This document shows positions 52,368 to 61,128 of a stretch of DNA of 64,000 nt, piece by piece. The stretch lies in the NCBI GenBank assembly GCA_046160305.1, contig JBJXGX010000393.1, forward strand, positions 7,243 to 71,242, read 5' to 3'. Position 1 is the first letter of the stretch. The number at the start of each line of letters is the position of its first letter. The translations under genes and the position numbers were made by a program. The DNA is from SHXR01 sp046160305 (GTDB taxonomy: Bacteria; Pseudomonadota; Gammaproteobacteria; Burkholderiales; SG8-39). The notes under the pieces were generated by a model, which made no database searches, had not been told where the DNA came from, and was given only the letters and a program-made list of their open reading frames with translations.

Positions 52368-53102
52368 ATGTCCACCCCTTCTCCAAAACTCTCCGGCAGG
52401 CTCGCGCTCGTCACCGGCGCATCGTCAGGCATTGGACGCGCCACGGCCGTGGCCCTTGCGCGCGAGGGCGCAACAGTCATGGCCAACGGCCGGCGGGCGA
52501 CCGAACTCGCGGCGCTCGCGGACGAGTGCGCATCGTTCGCCGGACGCATCCAACCCATCGCGGGCGATCTCGCCGACACTGCATTCGTGTTGCGTCTTGC
52601 CGAGAGTGCCGCGGAAGCCGACATTCTCTGCACCAACGCCGGCGCGGTCACCTATGCGCCGTTTCTCGAGATCACGACCGAACAGATCGAGACGATGTTC
52701 CGCGTGAACGTACTCTCCACCATTCACCTTGCACAGGCGATCGCCCGCTCGATGGCCGCCCGCAGGCGCGGACACATCGTGATGATGACGTCGATCGCCG
52801 CACGCGAGATCTACACATTCGGATCGGTCTACGCCGCATCCAAGCACGCCCTCAGTGCGATCGCGCAATCGATGCGACTTGAGCTCCGATCGGCGCGTGT
52901 GCGCGTCACCGAAGTGCGCACCGGCACGGTGTCCACGCCGATGAACGCGACCTACACACATCCGGCTGTGGTCGCGGCGCGCAGCAAGCGCACGGTCACG
53001 CCCCTCACCGCAGAAGAAGTCGCCGACGCCGTCCTCGGTGCGCTCACTGCCGGAGCGAACGTCTCGACCGATCTGATCGAGATGCGCCCGCTTGGCGGCT
53101 GA
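52368..53102 (+). CDS. Short-chain dehydrogenase/reductase
   Basis: The 244-residue product has TGASSGIGRA at residues 16-25, an NADP-type basic site (NGRRATE), NAG in CTNAGAVTYAP, the catalytic Ser in MMTSIAARE and Y-x-x-x-K in VYAASKHAL. The segment VRVTEVRTGTVSTPM is the normal cofactor-side loop. The length is typical. The 100 bases before it contain a short repeated GCGGCGTATT (near 52286-52308). Substrate unknown. Confidence 0.9.
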   Translation: MSTPSPKLSGRLALVTGASSGIGRATAVALAREGATVMANGRRATELAALADECASFAGRIQPIAGDLADTAFVLRLAESAAEADILCTNAGAVTYAPFLEITTEQIETMFRVNVLSTIHLAQAIARSMAARRRGHIVMMTSIAAREIYTFGSVYAASKHALSAIAQSMRLELRSARVRVTEVRTGTVSTPMNATYTHPAVVAARSKRTVTPLTAEEVADAVLGALTAGANVSTDLIEMRPLGG

Positions 53103-53264
53103 CAGGCGCGCGAATCAGGCGCCCCGTGGCTCAGGAGGCGAATTCATCCGCCTTGCACCGCAGCCGCCGTTGCCTCGGAAGGTGTCGGGACGATCGTCAG
53201 CAATGGCGACATCCTTCTGCATGAGAAAGTCGAAATACCTCTCAGCCTTGGAGATCGCGCGCGC

Positions 53265-54230
53265 TCAAATCTTCTCGATCTTGGCGTCGTCGATCACCTT
53301 CTTCCACTTCGCGATCTCGGCTTTCACATAGGCGGCAAAGTCGGCGGACGAGTTGCCCTCCGCTTCCACGCCGAGCTCAAGCAGCCGCGCCTTGATTTCG
53401 GGCGTGTTCACGATCGTCGCGATTTCCTTTTGCAGCACGTCGACGATCGGTCTTGGCGTTCCGGTCGGTAGGAATACGCCTGTCATCGTTTCGCCTTCCT
53501 GGCCCAGGATGCCGAATTCCTCAAGAGTCGGCGTGTCCGGCAGCGACGGCGAGCGCCGCTTGGCGGTGACGGCGAGCGCGCGCAGCTTGCCCTCTTTGAT
53601 GAGATTCACATAATTGCCGAGCGCGCCGCAGCCGATCGGCGTGTGGCCGCCGAGCAACGATTGGATCATTGGACCACCGCCCCCAAATGGCACCGTGACG
53701 AAATCAAGACCGAGCGCAAGCTTCAATTGTTCGATTGCAAGCGACGGTGTCGTGCCGGCGCCCGGTGACCCGACGCTGTGTTTGCCGGGTTCGCGTTTGA
53801 TCAGGTCGACCAGCTCCCGCATCGTTTTCGCCGGGAAATTCGCACTGACGATCCACGAATTCGGCGAACCGCCAGCCTTGGTGACCGGGATGAAGTCCTT
53901 CTCAGCGTCGAACGGAATCTTGTTGTAGAGACTCGGATTGACGACGATGCTCGACGACGAGAACAGGATCGTGTAACCGTCGGCGGGCGCTTTGGCGGCG
54001 TTTGACATGCCGATATTGCCGCCCGCGCCGGCTTGATTCTCGATGATGAACTGTTGTCCCAATCGCTCGGATAGCCTCTGCGCGATAAGCCGCCCGGCGA
54101 TGTCGGTCACACCGCCGGGCGCGAACGGCACGATGATCTTCACCGGCTTATTGGGATACGGCTGTGCAAGCGCGCTGGCCGCGGCAAGGATGGCCGCGCA
54201 AAGTGCGGTGAGGCGAATGAACGTTGTCAT
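53265..54230 (-). CDS. Bug/TctC-type solute receptor
   Basis: The 321-residue product has a signal peptide (LTALCAAILAAASALA) and QPYPNKPVKIIVPFAPGGVTDIAGRLIAQRL, then IIENQAGAGGNIGMSNAAKAPADGY. It has FGGGGPMIQSLLGGHTPIG where most paralogues have PYKG, so its ligand may differ. The end is KWKKVIDDAKIEKI. It lies 39 bases downstream of another Bug gene on the same strand, a tandem pair with clearly different sequences rather than a recent duplication. Confidence 0.92.
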   Translation of the reverse strand: MTTFIRLTALCAAILAAASALAQPYPNKPVKIIVPFAPGGVTDIAGRLIAQRLSERLGQQFIIENQAGAGGNIGMSNAAKAPADGYTILFSSSSIVVNPSLYNKIPFDAEKDFIPVTKAGGSPNSWIVSANFPAKTMRELVDLIKREPGKHSVGSPGAGTTPSLAIEQLKLALGLDFVTVPFGGGGPMIQSLLGGHTPIGCGALGNYVNLIKEGKLRALAVTAKRRSPSLPDTPTLEEFGILGQEGETMTGVFLPTGTPRPIVDVLQKEIATIVNTPEIKARLLELGVEAEGNSSADFAAYVKAEIAKWKKVIDDAKIEKI

Positions 54231-54269
54231 CGTTGGTGCTCCACAAGTTGGCAGCAATCGGCTCCGCGC

Positions 54270-55244
54270 CTATTCGGCCTTGATCTTGGCCTCGCGCACG
54301 ACGCGGTTCCATTGAGCGAGGTCGGCCTTCATGATGCTCGCGAATTCCTCTGGCGTGGCAGTGGTCGGCTCGAAGAAAAGTTGGCCCAGGCGCTCCCGAA
54401 TCTCGGGCTGATTGACCGCATGCGTGATCTCGGCGTTCAAGCGCTGGATAATTTCCTTCGGCGTACCCGCCGGAGCAAGCACCCCGTACCAGGGGAATGC
54501 CTCGAAGTTAGGGAAACCCGATTCGGAGATCGTGGGCAACGCCGGGGTGCCCGGCAGGCGCTGCGACGTGGCCACAGCGATCAGTTTTACCTTGCCGCTC
54601 TTGGCATGGGCCAACGTGTTGCCGATCATGTTGAAGAAAATCGGGACCTGGCCGGACATGACGTCGATCAGCGCCGGCACGCAACCGCGATAACCAATGT
54701 GCGTCAGGTCGAGCCCCGCGTTGAGCTTGAGCAGTTCGCCCGCAAGATGCAGCGGCGTACCCACGCCGCAGCTCGAGTACGAGAGCTTGCCTGGATTCGC
54801 GCGGACGTATCCGACGAGTTCCTGCACCGTGTTCACCGGCACGCCCGGATGCACGCCAAGAACCATCGCGGTACGCCCCATCACACCAACCGGGACGAGA
54901 TCGCGCAGGACATCGTAGGTTGCGGTGCCGGCAAAAGCGACCAGACTCGCCTGCGTGGTCAACTGATCGTTGGTCATGAGCAGGGTGTAGCCGTCGGGCG
55001 CCGCCTTGACCACGAGATCGGCGGCGATCGCACCACCCGAACCGCCGCGATTGTCCGGCACCAGGGGCTGGCCGAGCCGCTCGCCCAGCCGCGGCGCGAA
55101 CAATCGCCCGATGATATCGGTGCCACCACCCGGCGCGGCCGCGACGATCAGCCGGATCGGTTTGTTGGGATAAGTCTGCGCCTGACCATGCGCCGACGCG
55201 GATACACCGAGTCCTGCGGATAAGATCAGAGGTAGCCACTTCAT
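54270..55244 (-). CDS. Bug/TctC-type solute receptor
   Basis: The 324-residue product starts MKWLPLILSAGLGVSASAHG and continues QAQTYPNKPIRLIVAAAPGGGTDIIGRLFAPRLGERLGQ. Bug marks are VPDNRGGSGGAIAADLVVKAAPDGY, SSCGVGTPLHLAGELLKLNAG and HIGYRGCVPALIDVMSG. The Cys in both ligand-side loops (SSCGVG and RGCVPA) is not common in the family and could form a bond or shape the pocket. First gene of the tandem pair with 53265-54230. Confidence 0.92.
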   Translation of the reverse strand: MKWLPLILSAGLGVSASAHGQAQTYPNKPIRLIVAAAPGGGTDIIGRLFAPRLGERLGQPLVPDNRGGSGGAIAADLVVKAAPDGYTLLMTNDQLTTQASLVAFAGTATYDVLRDLVPVGVMGRTAMVLGVHPGVPVNTVQELVGYVRANPGKLSYSSCGVGTPLHLAGELLKLNAGLDLTHIGYRGCVPALIDVMSGQVPIFFNMIGNTLAHAKSGKVKLIAVATSQRLPGTPALPTISESGFPNFEAFPWYGVLAPAGTPKEIIQRLNAEITHAVNQPEIRERLGQLFFEPTTATPEEFASIMKADLAQWNRVVREAKIKAE

Positions 55245-55360
55245 TTGCCGGTCTCCCGATTAGCGATCCTGCGAAGCCTCAAGGTTGCGTAATGATCGAT
55301 GCACGCTTTTCGAGCGGTTCGATCGGCGGCATGTCACCAACGCTCGAGCACTCTACGCCA

Positions 55361-56395
55361 TCAGCCGGTCAACACAGCCGCCGGAATCTTCCGCTCGCGG
55401 CGCTCGAATTCGGAGACGAATTCCCAGGTCATCCGGCTCGCATCCGGACCGCGCGGATCGTTGAATGGAAACTCGCCGTCCCCGCCGCTCCAGCCATGGC
55501 CCAGGCCCTCCACCAGCAGTCTTCGCAGGACGAGCGTTCCACCCTGGCGGTAATCACGAACCTCATAGGCATAACGAATCTCGCCTGCCTCGCTATGCGT
55601 GACCTTCGGTACCGCGGTATCGCCAACATCGCCAAGCCGGGCAATCGCCGTGAACTGCTCGACCAGCTGATCGGCATTCACCGGATTGACCGTCGCATCC
55701 GCGCTCCCGTGGATGACCATCGCCGGAACGAATGCGAAATCCTTCTGCGCGACGACCTGTTGCGCCGTGCCACGGGGAGAGGCCGTCGAGCCGTACCTCA
55801 TGGACCGCATCGCTTCCGTAACCGATTCGGCCGCCCGATACATCAAACCTGAATGGACGGCACAAGCGGCAAAAAGATGTCCGTAACAACACGCCAGGAT
55901 GCTGGCCATCGCGCCGCCGGCCGAAATCCCTGCGACATACACGCGGCCCGGATCGAGCGCAAAGGCGACGGTCACTTCGCGCACCATTCCAGCGATCAGC
56001 GCCGCTTCCCCGTCGCCCCTTTGCGCGGAATGATCGAACCAGTTCCAGCACCGATACGCGTTGGCCAGCAATCGTTGCTGCGGGTATAGCACGACGAAAC
56101 CTTCGCGATCGGCGAGCAGGTTCATGCGCGTGCCACTCGCGAATGTCTTGGGATCCTGCTTGCACCCATGGAGCATCACCAGCAGCGGCATTTTTTCCGT
56201 GGCCGCGTATCGGCCGGGAATGTACAGACTGTAAGACCGCGTTGACTGCGGGAGTGGGAAGAAGGGAAACCCGCTGTGCGGCACGGCGTAGCTGCCCTCC
56301 ACCCAACGACCCGATCGGCGCCCGGTAAAGCGAAGAATGATTCGACGGGCAACGGCAACAAGACTACCGAGCCGGCGCTTGGCAGATTGAAACAT
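55361..56395 (-). CDS. PHB depolymerase/feruloyl esterase-type alpha/beta hydrolase
   Basis: From the ATG at 56395 (GAGGT upstream) the 344-residue product has the esterase_PHB pattern LVMLHGCKQDPKTFASGTRMN with the Cys of the oxyanion region, the nucleophile motif GISAGGAMA, an Asp in IHGSADATVNP and the catalytic His in EGLGHGWSGG. Related enzymes cleave polyhydroxybutyrate oligomers or feruloyl esters. The N-terminus has a basic, not clearly cleavable, hydrophobic stretch, so location is uncertain. It is divergent from the broken carbonic anhydrase gene. Confidence 0.87.
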   Translation of the reverse strand: MFQSAKRRLGSLVAVARRIILRFTGRRSGRWVEGSYAVPHSGFPFFPLPQSTRSYSLYIPGRYAATEKMPLLVMLHGCKQDPKTFASGTRMNLLADREGFVVLYPQQRLLANAYRCWNWFDHSAQRGDGEAALIAGMVREVTVAFALDPGRVYVAGISAGGAMASILACCYGHLFAACAVHSGLMYRAAESVTEAMRSMRYGSTASPRGTAQQVVAQKDFAFVPAMVIHGSADATVNPVNADQLVEQFTAIARLGDVGDTAVPKVTHSEAGEIRYAYEVRDYRQGGTLVLRRLLVEGLGHGWSGGDGEFPFNDPRGPDASRMTWEFVSEFERRERKIPAAVLTG

Positions 56396-56521
56396 GTAAC
56401 CTCGTCGGTAAGAAGTGGGGTCAGTGAAGAGCGGATTCTGCACCGCACGGCCGGTTTGCCGCTGCGTATGCGCTCACCGAGGCATGCGAGCCGGCTTGTC
56501 GAACCGAGAGCCAGCCTGAAC

Positions 56522-56989
56522 ATGGACGATCTCTCCAACCTGTTTGAATTGAATCGCCGGTGGGCGCAAACAATGCGCACGCAGGATCCGGAGTTCTTCA
56601 ACAAGGTGTCCAAACAGCAGGCACCGGAATATCTTTGGATCGGCTGTTCCGACAGCCGGGTGCCCGCCAATACCGTGGCCGGATTGCTGTCCGGAGAAGT
56701 GTTCGTGCACCGTAACGTTGCCAATGTCGTGGTCCATAGCGACATGAACTGCCTGTCGGTATTGCAGTTCGCGGCGGACATGCTGCGCGTGCGCCATATC
56801 ATCGTGTGCGGGCATTACGGCTGCAAAGGCGAGTTCATCGGGCTGCTCAAGCAACTTTACGCGCACTACCCCGAGGAGGCCATCATCCGCGTGGCGCTGG
56901 ACAATCACTCCGCCCACATCTTGAAGGAGACCATGGCCTATCTCGCTGTGGTGTTTCGCTGGAACAAGTTCGACCTCGGTGTGGCTTAA
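56522..56989 (+). pseudogene. Beta-carbonic anhydrase cut and fused to an IS630 transposase fragment
   Basis: The 155-codon frame begins as a normal proteobacterial beta-carbonic anhydrase (NRRWAQTMRTQDPEFF, YLWIGCSDSRVPAN, FVHRNVANVVVHSD) through IIVCGHYGC, including all four zinc ligands C42, D44, H98 and C101. From residue 104 it changes to EFIGLLKQLYAHYP and VALDNHSAHILKETMAYLA, which is the DDE-domain segment of IS630-family transposases (the DNHSAH box). It then runs into unrelated sequence and stops. The C-terminal half needed for the dimer is gone, so activity is unlikely. Confidence 0.7.
56831..56947 (+). mobile_element. IS630-family transposase fragment
   Basis: About 39 codons, from GEFIGLLKQ to ETMAYLA, match the middle of IS630 transposases around the second catalytic Asp (LDNHSAH). 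They are in frame with the carbonic anhydrase part before them. No terminal inverted repeats or further transposase segments were found on either side, so this is a decayed leftover. Confidence 0.55.
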
Positions 56990-57507
56990 TACGTAGCTGT
57001 TTTAATGGAACGAACTACTAGTATGGGTGCAAGCACCGCCAATACTCTTCTTCTCCGAGCACGGCGGATACGCCCCGAATCTATCCGTAATCGATCGGAT
57101 CGCGCACCAGTGCCGTGCGCGGATGCACCGCCCTGCACTGCCGCCGCGCCACGTTCCAGCCGACGTACGCCTAGAAGTGGTGTGGCACAAAGATTGCGTT
57201 GGTCCGATCGCGGACCGTTGCCGCCAGTTCAGTCCCCGTTACACCGACCCGAATCGGCCGCACGGTCGCGCACCAATTCCAGACCGCGATGCGATATCAG
57301 GACTGCATGCGAAGAACCCTGGCCCATGGCGTAGCGTGTTCAGAAGATATCGCCAAGGTCGTGCAGTTCGCAGACCTTCGCGCCCTCCTGGCGCGGGTGT
57401 GCAGGCAGAATAGTGCCCGTTCGCTCCCGATCGAGGTCATGTCGAAGATGCCGGCAAGACCAGCCACCGTCGATGCCCTTGCCGCGCCCTAGAGGAAGAG
57501 AGTCGCC
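56990..57507. other. Region without an intact gene
   Basis: These 518 bases between the carbonic anhydrase remnant and the amidohydrolase gene contain open frames on both strands (up to 128 codons on the plus strand at 57027-57413), but none resembles a known protein. The only recognised content is the Rieske remnant at 57018-57101. AGGAAGAG just before 57508 is the ribosome site of the next gene. Confidence 0.6.
57018..57101 (-). pseudogene. C-terminal remnant of a Rieske oxygenase alpha subunit
   Basis: Read on the minus strand to the TAG at 57018, the codons give DPIDYG, a stop, then IRGVSAVLGEEEYWRCLHPY. The intact Rieske protein at 58838-60061 ends DAIDYGKIRGVSGVL and finishes DWRGLHPY. 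The match covers some 27 residues, with an in-frame stop where the intact gene has Lys. No other part of the gene is visible upstream, so only the tail of a paralogue remains, 1.8 kb from the intact copy. Confidence 0.6.
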
Positions 57508-58737
57508 ATGGAACGAGAAGCACTTCTGCTGCACGGCGGTCGCATCCAGGCCGATCCTGCAGAGCGGCCGATTCATGCCGGTCTGCTGATCGGATCCGAT
57601 GGCCGAATTGCCCGTGTGGTCCATGCGGGTGAGCCCAAACCAGAGGTTAGGACGATCGACCTCGCCGGCAAGCTGATCGTACCCGGCTTGATCGATGCGC
57701 ACCAGCATTTGGACAAGTCGCGTACCCTCGATGATGTGGACAATCCGGCCGGCACCCTTGATGGCGCGGTGGCCGCGTCGAGCGCCTACGCGAAGCACAT
57801 GACCCGGGACACGATTCTGCCGCGCGCCGAACGCACGCTGCGTGCTTGCGTGGCGCACGGCACCGTCGCGATTCGTTCGCATGCAAATATCGACGCGGCC
57901 TTGGGGCTCCGCTCGGTCGAGGCCCTGATCGAGCTGCGCGAGCGCTGGCAGGACCGGCTCCGGCTGCAGGTGGTTGCGTTTCTCTCCAGTTCCGCGCCGA
58001 ACGATCCGCGCGCCGTTGGATGGCTCGACGCCTGCCTTGCCAGCGGGGCGGATGTGATCGGCGGAACACCAGCGCGCGCGCACGATCCGAATGCCTTTCT
58101 CGATCTTTTGTTCGCAGCGGCGGAGCGCACGGGCCGCCCGATCGATCTGCATCTGGATGAGCATCTTGATCCTGGCGCTGTCCACTTTGACGCCGTGATT
58201 GAACGCACCCGCGCGCTCGGCCTGCAGGGTCGCGTGGTGGCAAGCCACTGCTGCGCGCTATCCGCGCTTGAGTCCGGCGAGGCGCATCGAATCATTGACG
58301 GGTTCGCGGCAGCGGGCATCGGCGTCATCACCTTACCCGCGGCAAATCTGTTTCTGCAAGGGCGCGATAACGATCGACTCACACCCCGCGGGCTCACACG
58401 CGTCAATACGCTGGCCGCTGCCGGTGTGACCGTCGCCTGCGCCTCCGACAATATCCGCGATCCATTCGTGCCGACCGGTTCGGGTGATCTGCTCGAGATC
58501 GCCCGCTGGACCCTCTTGGCCGGACATCTGGGAACGCGAGAGCTGCCACGCGCGTTCAACATGGCAACGGTCAACCCGGCGCGCCTGCTCGGTATCGATG
58601 CCGACTATGGGATTCGCGCCGGCGCGCGCGCCGATCTGCTCATCACCGATGCCGAGGACGCCGCGGATCTTGTCGCAGGCGGCGCGTTGTCGCGGATCGT
58701 ACTCTTTGGCGGACAGGTGGTCGCCGGCGCCCTGTAG
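57508..58737 (+). CDS. Amidohydrolase, cytosine deaminase (CodA)-like
   Basis: The 409-residue product is a metal-dependent hydrolase with a CodA-like order of ligands: H-x-H as DAHQHLDKS, the HANIDA strand, the active Glu in LHLDEHLDP, the metal His in ASHCCAL, and the Asp in ASDNIRDPF. Composite-barrel flanks are LAGKLIVPGLIDA and RADLLITDAED. Members deaminate pyrimidines or triazines or open cyclic amides. AGGAAGAG stands before the ATG. It is convergent with the Rieske oxygenase gene. Confidence 0.88.
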   Translation: MEREALLLHGGRIQADPAERPIHAGLLIGSDGRIARVVHAGEPKPEVRTIDLAGKLIVPGLIDAHQHLDKSRTLDDVDNPAGTLDGAVAASSAYAKHMTRDTILPRAERTLRACVAHGTVAIRSHANIDAALGLRSVEALIELRERWQDRLRLQVVAFLSSSAPNDPRAVGWLDACLASGADVIGGTPARAHDPNAFLDLLFAAAERTGRPIDLHLDEHLDPGAVHFDAVIERTRALGLQGRVVASHCCALSALESGEAHRIIDGFAAAGIGVITLPAANLFLQGRDNDRLTPRGLTRVNTLAAAGVTVACASDNIRDPFVPTGSGDLLEIARWTLLAGHLGTRELPRAFNMATVNPARLLGIDADYGIRAGARADLLITDAEDAADLVAGGALSRIVLFGGQVVAGAL

Positions 58738-58837
58738 GGCATGCCGCATGCACGTGCGTGCCTACGCGCCCTCCTCCTTTCCTTCTCCAGCCGAGGACCG
58801 ACGAGCCGGACAACGGACCGGTTCATCGTGGCGGTGC

Positions 58838-60061
58838 CTAGTACGGGTGTAATCCCCGCCAATCCGCGCCCGCACGAAGCACGCCCGATACACCGCGGAT
58901 CTTGCCGTAGTCGATCGCATCAGGCGCAGGCGAGCCAACGCTCGGACCGCCTGCAAACGGTTCGACCGCATCGAGGAGCTGACGGCGCAGTCGAACGAGC
59001 GCACCGTCCCCTGAATTCAGGAACTCGCGCGTTCGATTGACGATCGGTTTCTGGCTCGTGATGATCACGAGATCCTCGGTGGTGAGATGCTGCGGGAAAC
59101 CCGTGAAGTGCCCGCGGCGCATGAGCTCGCGATCTTGCCCCCAACTGTTCTCCGGCCCACCGGGTACCGCAGGCGGCCAGTCGGCCGCATCGTTGAAGAT
59201 GGTCATCGCGTCTTTCTCCAGCGGCGCGTCGAGCCGGTAGCGAACCGTCCAATAGGTCGAGTGCTCGTTATCGATGGGCACGGAAAAAAAGACCGCGCTC
59301 CCCTGGTAGAGCTCACGTGGCGCGATCACGCCATACCACGGCAAGACAAACGAATTGACGCGCACATAGCTTGTTCCGTCGGCGAGCGCGCGGATTCCGG
59401 CGTATCGAAAACCGTAGGGTCGATTCTCGATCGCGTAGACCGGTGCCTGATTCTTTGCCGCCAAGGACAGCGCGCGCATATTCGCCACATGACTTTGATG
59501 CAAGACACCGGCATGCGCCGAATCCATCGTCGTCTCGACACCTTGCACCCAATTGAACTGCCCAACCTGCTTGTGCACGATGTATTGCTCATCGGACAGC
59601 CCGATGAATTCAAATGCTGGAAACGCCGGCTGCGACCCACCGCTACCCAGCCACACCCAGACGATGCCGCCCGCCTCGCGCACGGGAAAGTGCCGGAGCG
59701 GAACGCTCTTGCAGAACTCGCTCACCTGCTCGACCTGGGTCGGGACTTCCAACACTTCGCCGTCGACGCGGAATTTCCAACCGTGATAAAGACAGCGCAA
59801 TGCGTTGTCTTCATTGCGCGCGAGCGCGAGCGATGCGCCGCGATGCGGACACGCCTCGTCGAAGAAACCGACCCGGCAATCGGTTGCGCGAAACGCCACG
59901 AAGTCTTCGCCTAGCAAACGAACCCGCAACGGCGCGCCATCGGCGATAAGTTTTGCCGAGAGCGCGGCAGGGATCCAGTGGCGCTCCCGCAGCATCGCAC
60001 CCATCGGCGCTTCGCCCTCGACGAGCGTCAACCGATCGTTGTCGGCCTTGGTCATTGCCAT
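58838..60061 (-). CDS. Rieske ring-hydroxylating oxygenase, alpha subunit
   Basis: The 407-residue product has Rieske ligands in ACPHRGAS and CLYHGW and a mononuclear iron site TTMDSAHAGVLHQSH. It resembles the phthalate 4,5-dioxygenase type of oxygenases, as does the one at 37272 but with low similarity outside the motifs. The ATG at 60061 is chosen, with one at 60055 as an alternative. It is the last gene of the minus-strand set serine hydrolase, FAD monooxygenase, Bug receptor, Rieske oxygenase, with gaps of 8 to 33 bases. No reductase is encoded beside it. Confidence 0.9.
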   Translation of the reverse strand: MAMTKADNDRLTLVEGEAPMGAMLRERHWIPAALSAKLIADGAPLRVRLLGEDFVAFRATDCRVGFFDEACPHRGASLALARNEDNALRCLYHGWKFRVDGEVLEVPTQVEQVSEFCKSVPLRHFPVREAGGIVWVWLGSGGSQPAFPAFEFIGLSDEQYIVHKQVGQFNWVQGVETTMDSAHAGVLHQSHVANMRALSLAAKNQAPVYAIENRPYGFRYAGIRALADGTSYVRVNSFVLPWYGVIAPRELYQGSAVFFSVPIDNEHSTYWTVRYRLDAPLEKDAMTIFNDAADWPPAVPGGPENSWGQDRELMRRGHFTGFPQHLTTEDLVIITSQKPIVNRTREFLNSGDGALVRLRRQLLDAVEPFAGGPSVGSPAPDAIDYGKIRGVSGVLRAGADWRGLHPY

Positions 60062-60094
60062 GGATGAATCCTTGAATTGACTGCGCAACGTCGA

Positions 60095-61117
60095 CTATTC
60101 GAGCTTCGCGCCGGAGACTTTCACCGCCTCCGCCCAGCGTTCGATCTCGACACCGATCATGGCGGCGAACGCTTCGGGTGAACTGCCCGCCGTTACGAGT
60201 GCAAAACGCGCCATCGCTTCAATCAACGCCGGATCCGCCAGCGCCTTGAGAATGGCGCCGTTGAGCAACACGACGATGTCACGCGGCGTGCCCGCCGGCG
60301 CGAGGATCCCATTCCATAGTCCCATCTCGAACTGCGGCACGCCCGCTTCGACTGCGTTCGGTACATCCGGCATCACAGCAAGCCGCTGCGGGCTTGCGAT
60401 CACCAGCGCGCGCAATTTACCCGCGCGAATATTCGGCGCGAGTGGTGCCACCGCATCGAACATCACCTGGATGCGGCCGGCGACAAGATCCGCCTGCGCA
60501 GGTCCTGATCCCTTGTACGGCACATGGACCAGTTCCACCTGCGCGAGGGTCTTGAAGAGTTCCGCCGCGAGATGGGGCACGGTACCGCTCCCCGCGGAGG
60601 CGTAATTGATCGAATTCGGCTGCGCCTTCGCAAGGGCAATAAACTCGCGCAGGTTCTGCGCCGGGACGCTCGCATTGATCGCCATCAGGATTGGTCCGCG
60701 CGCCACCATGCTGATCGGCGCGAACGAACGATGCGGATCGTACGGGAGGCTCTTTGAGAGTGTGGGCAGGATGCTGAAGGTGGAGGTCGTGCCATAGATA
60801 AGCGTGTAGCCGTCCGGCGCGGCCTTCGCACCCGCCTCGGTGCCCGGGACACCACTCGCCCCGGCGCGCGTTTCCACCACCACCTGTTGGCCGATCACGT
60901 CGCCCAGCTTTTGCGCGATCAGGCGCCCCGCCGCATCGGTCGGCCCGCCCGGCGGAAACGGCATGATGAGTCGCACCGGTTTGGACGGATAGCCTTGCGC
61001 CTCGACCATCGACGCACTCAGCATGCCCGCGACCGTGGCGAGCAAAGCCAGACACGGCCTGCCAAACTGTTTGAGTTTGCGAATCTTCAGAATCTTCAGC
61101 ATCGGAGTCTTCAACAT
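60095..61117 (-). CDS. Bug/TctC-type solute receptor
   Basis: The 340-residue product has the marks EAQGYPSKPVRLIMPFPPGGPTDAAGRLIAQKL, VVETRAGASGVPGTEAGAKAAPDGY, SAGSGTVPHLAAELFKTLAQ and HVPYKGSGPAQADL. The N-terminus is basic and repetitive (MLKTPMLKILKIRKLKQ) because the DNA there is made of short GAAGAT/CTGAAG repeats. The start could be 61117, 61102 or later. It begins 11 bases after the monooxygenase gene and precedes the Rieske oxygenase, so it likely binds the substrate that these enzymes attack. Confidence 0.9.
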   Translation of the reverse strand: MLKTPMLKILKIRKLKQFGRPCLALLATVAGMLSASMVEAQGYPSKPVRLIMPFPPGGPTDAAGRLIAQKLGDVIGQQVVVETRAGASGVPGTEAGAKAAPDGYTLIYGTTSTFSILPTLSKSLPYDPHRSFAPISMVARGPILMAINASVPAQNLREFIALAKAQPNSINYASAGSGTVPHLAAELFKTLAQVELVHVPYKGSGPAQADLVAGRIQVMFDAVAPLAPNIRAGKLRALVIASPQRLAVMPDVPNAVEAGVPQFEMGLWNGILAPAGTPRDIVVLLNGAILKALADPALIEAMARFALVTAGSSPEAFAAMIGVEIERWAEAVKVSGAKLE

Positions 61118-61128
61118 CTTCAGGATCT

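Noticed and set aside
57027..57413. 128-codon frame with RLEVVWHKD, thought to be a LysR-type C-terminus
   Set aside because: The similarity is only a few residues, and the other strand in the same place carries a much better match to a Rieske oxygenase tail.
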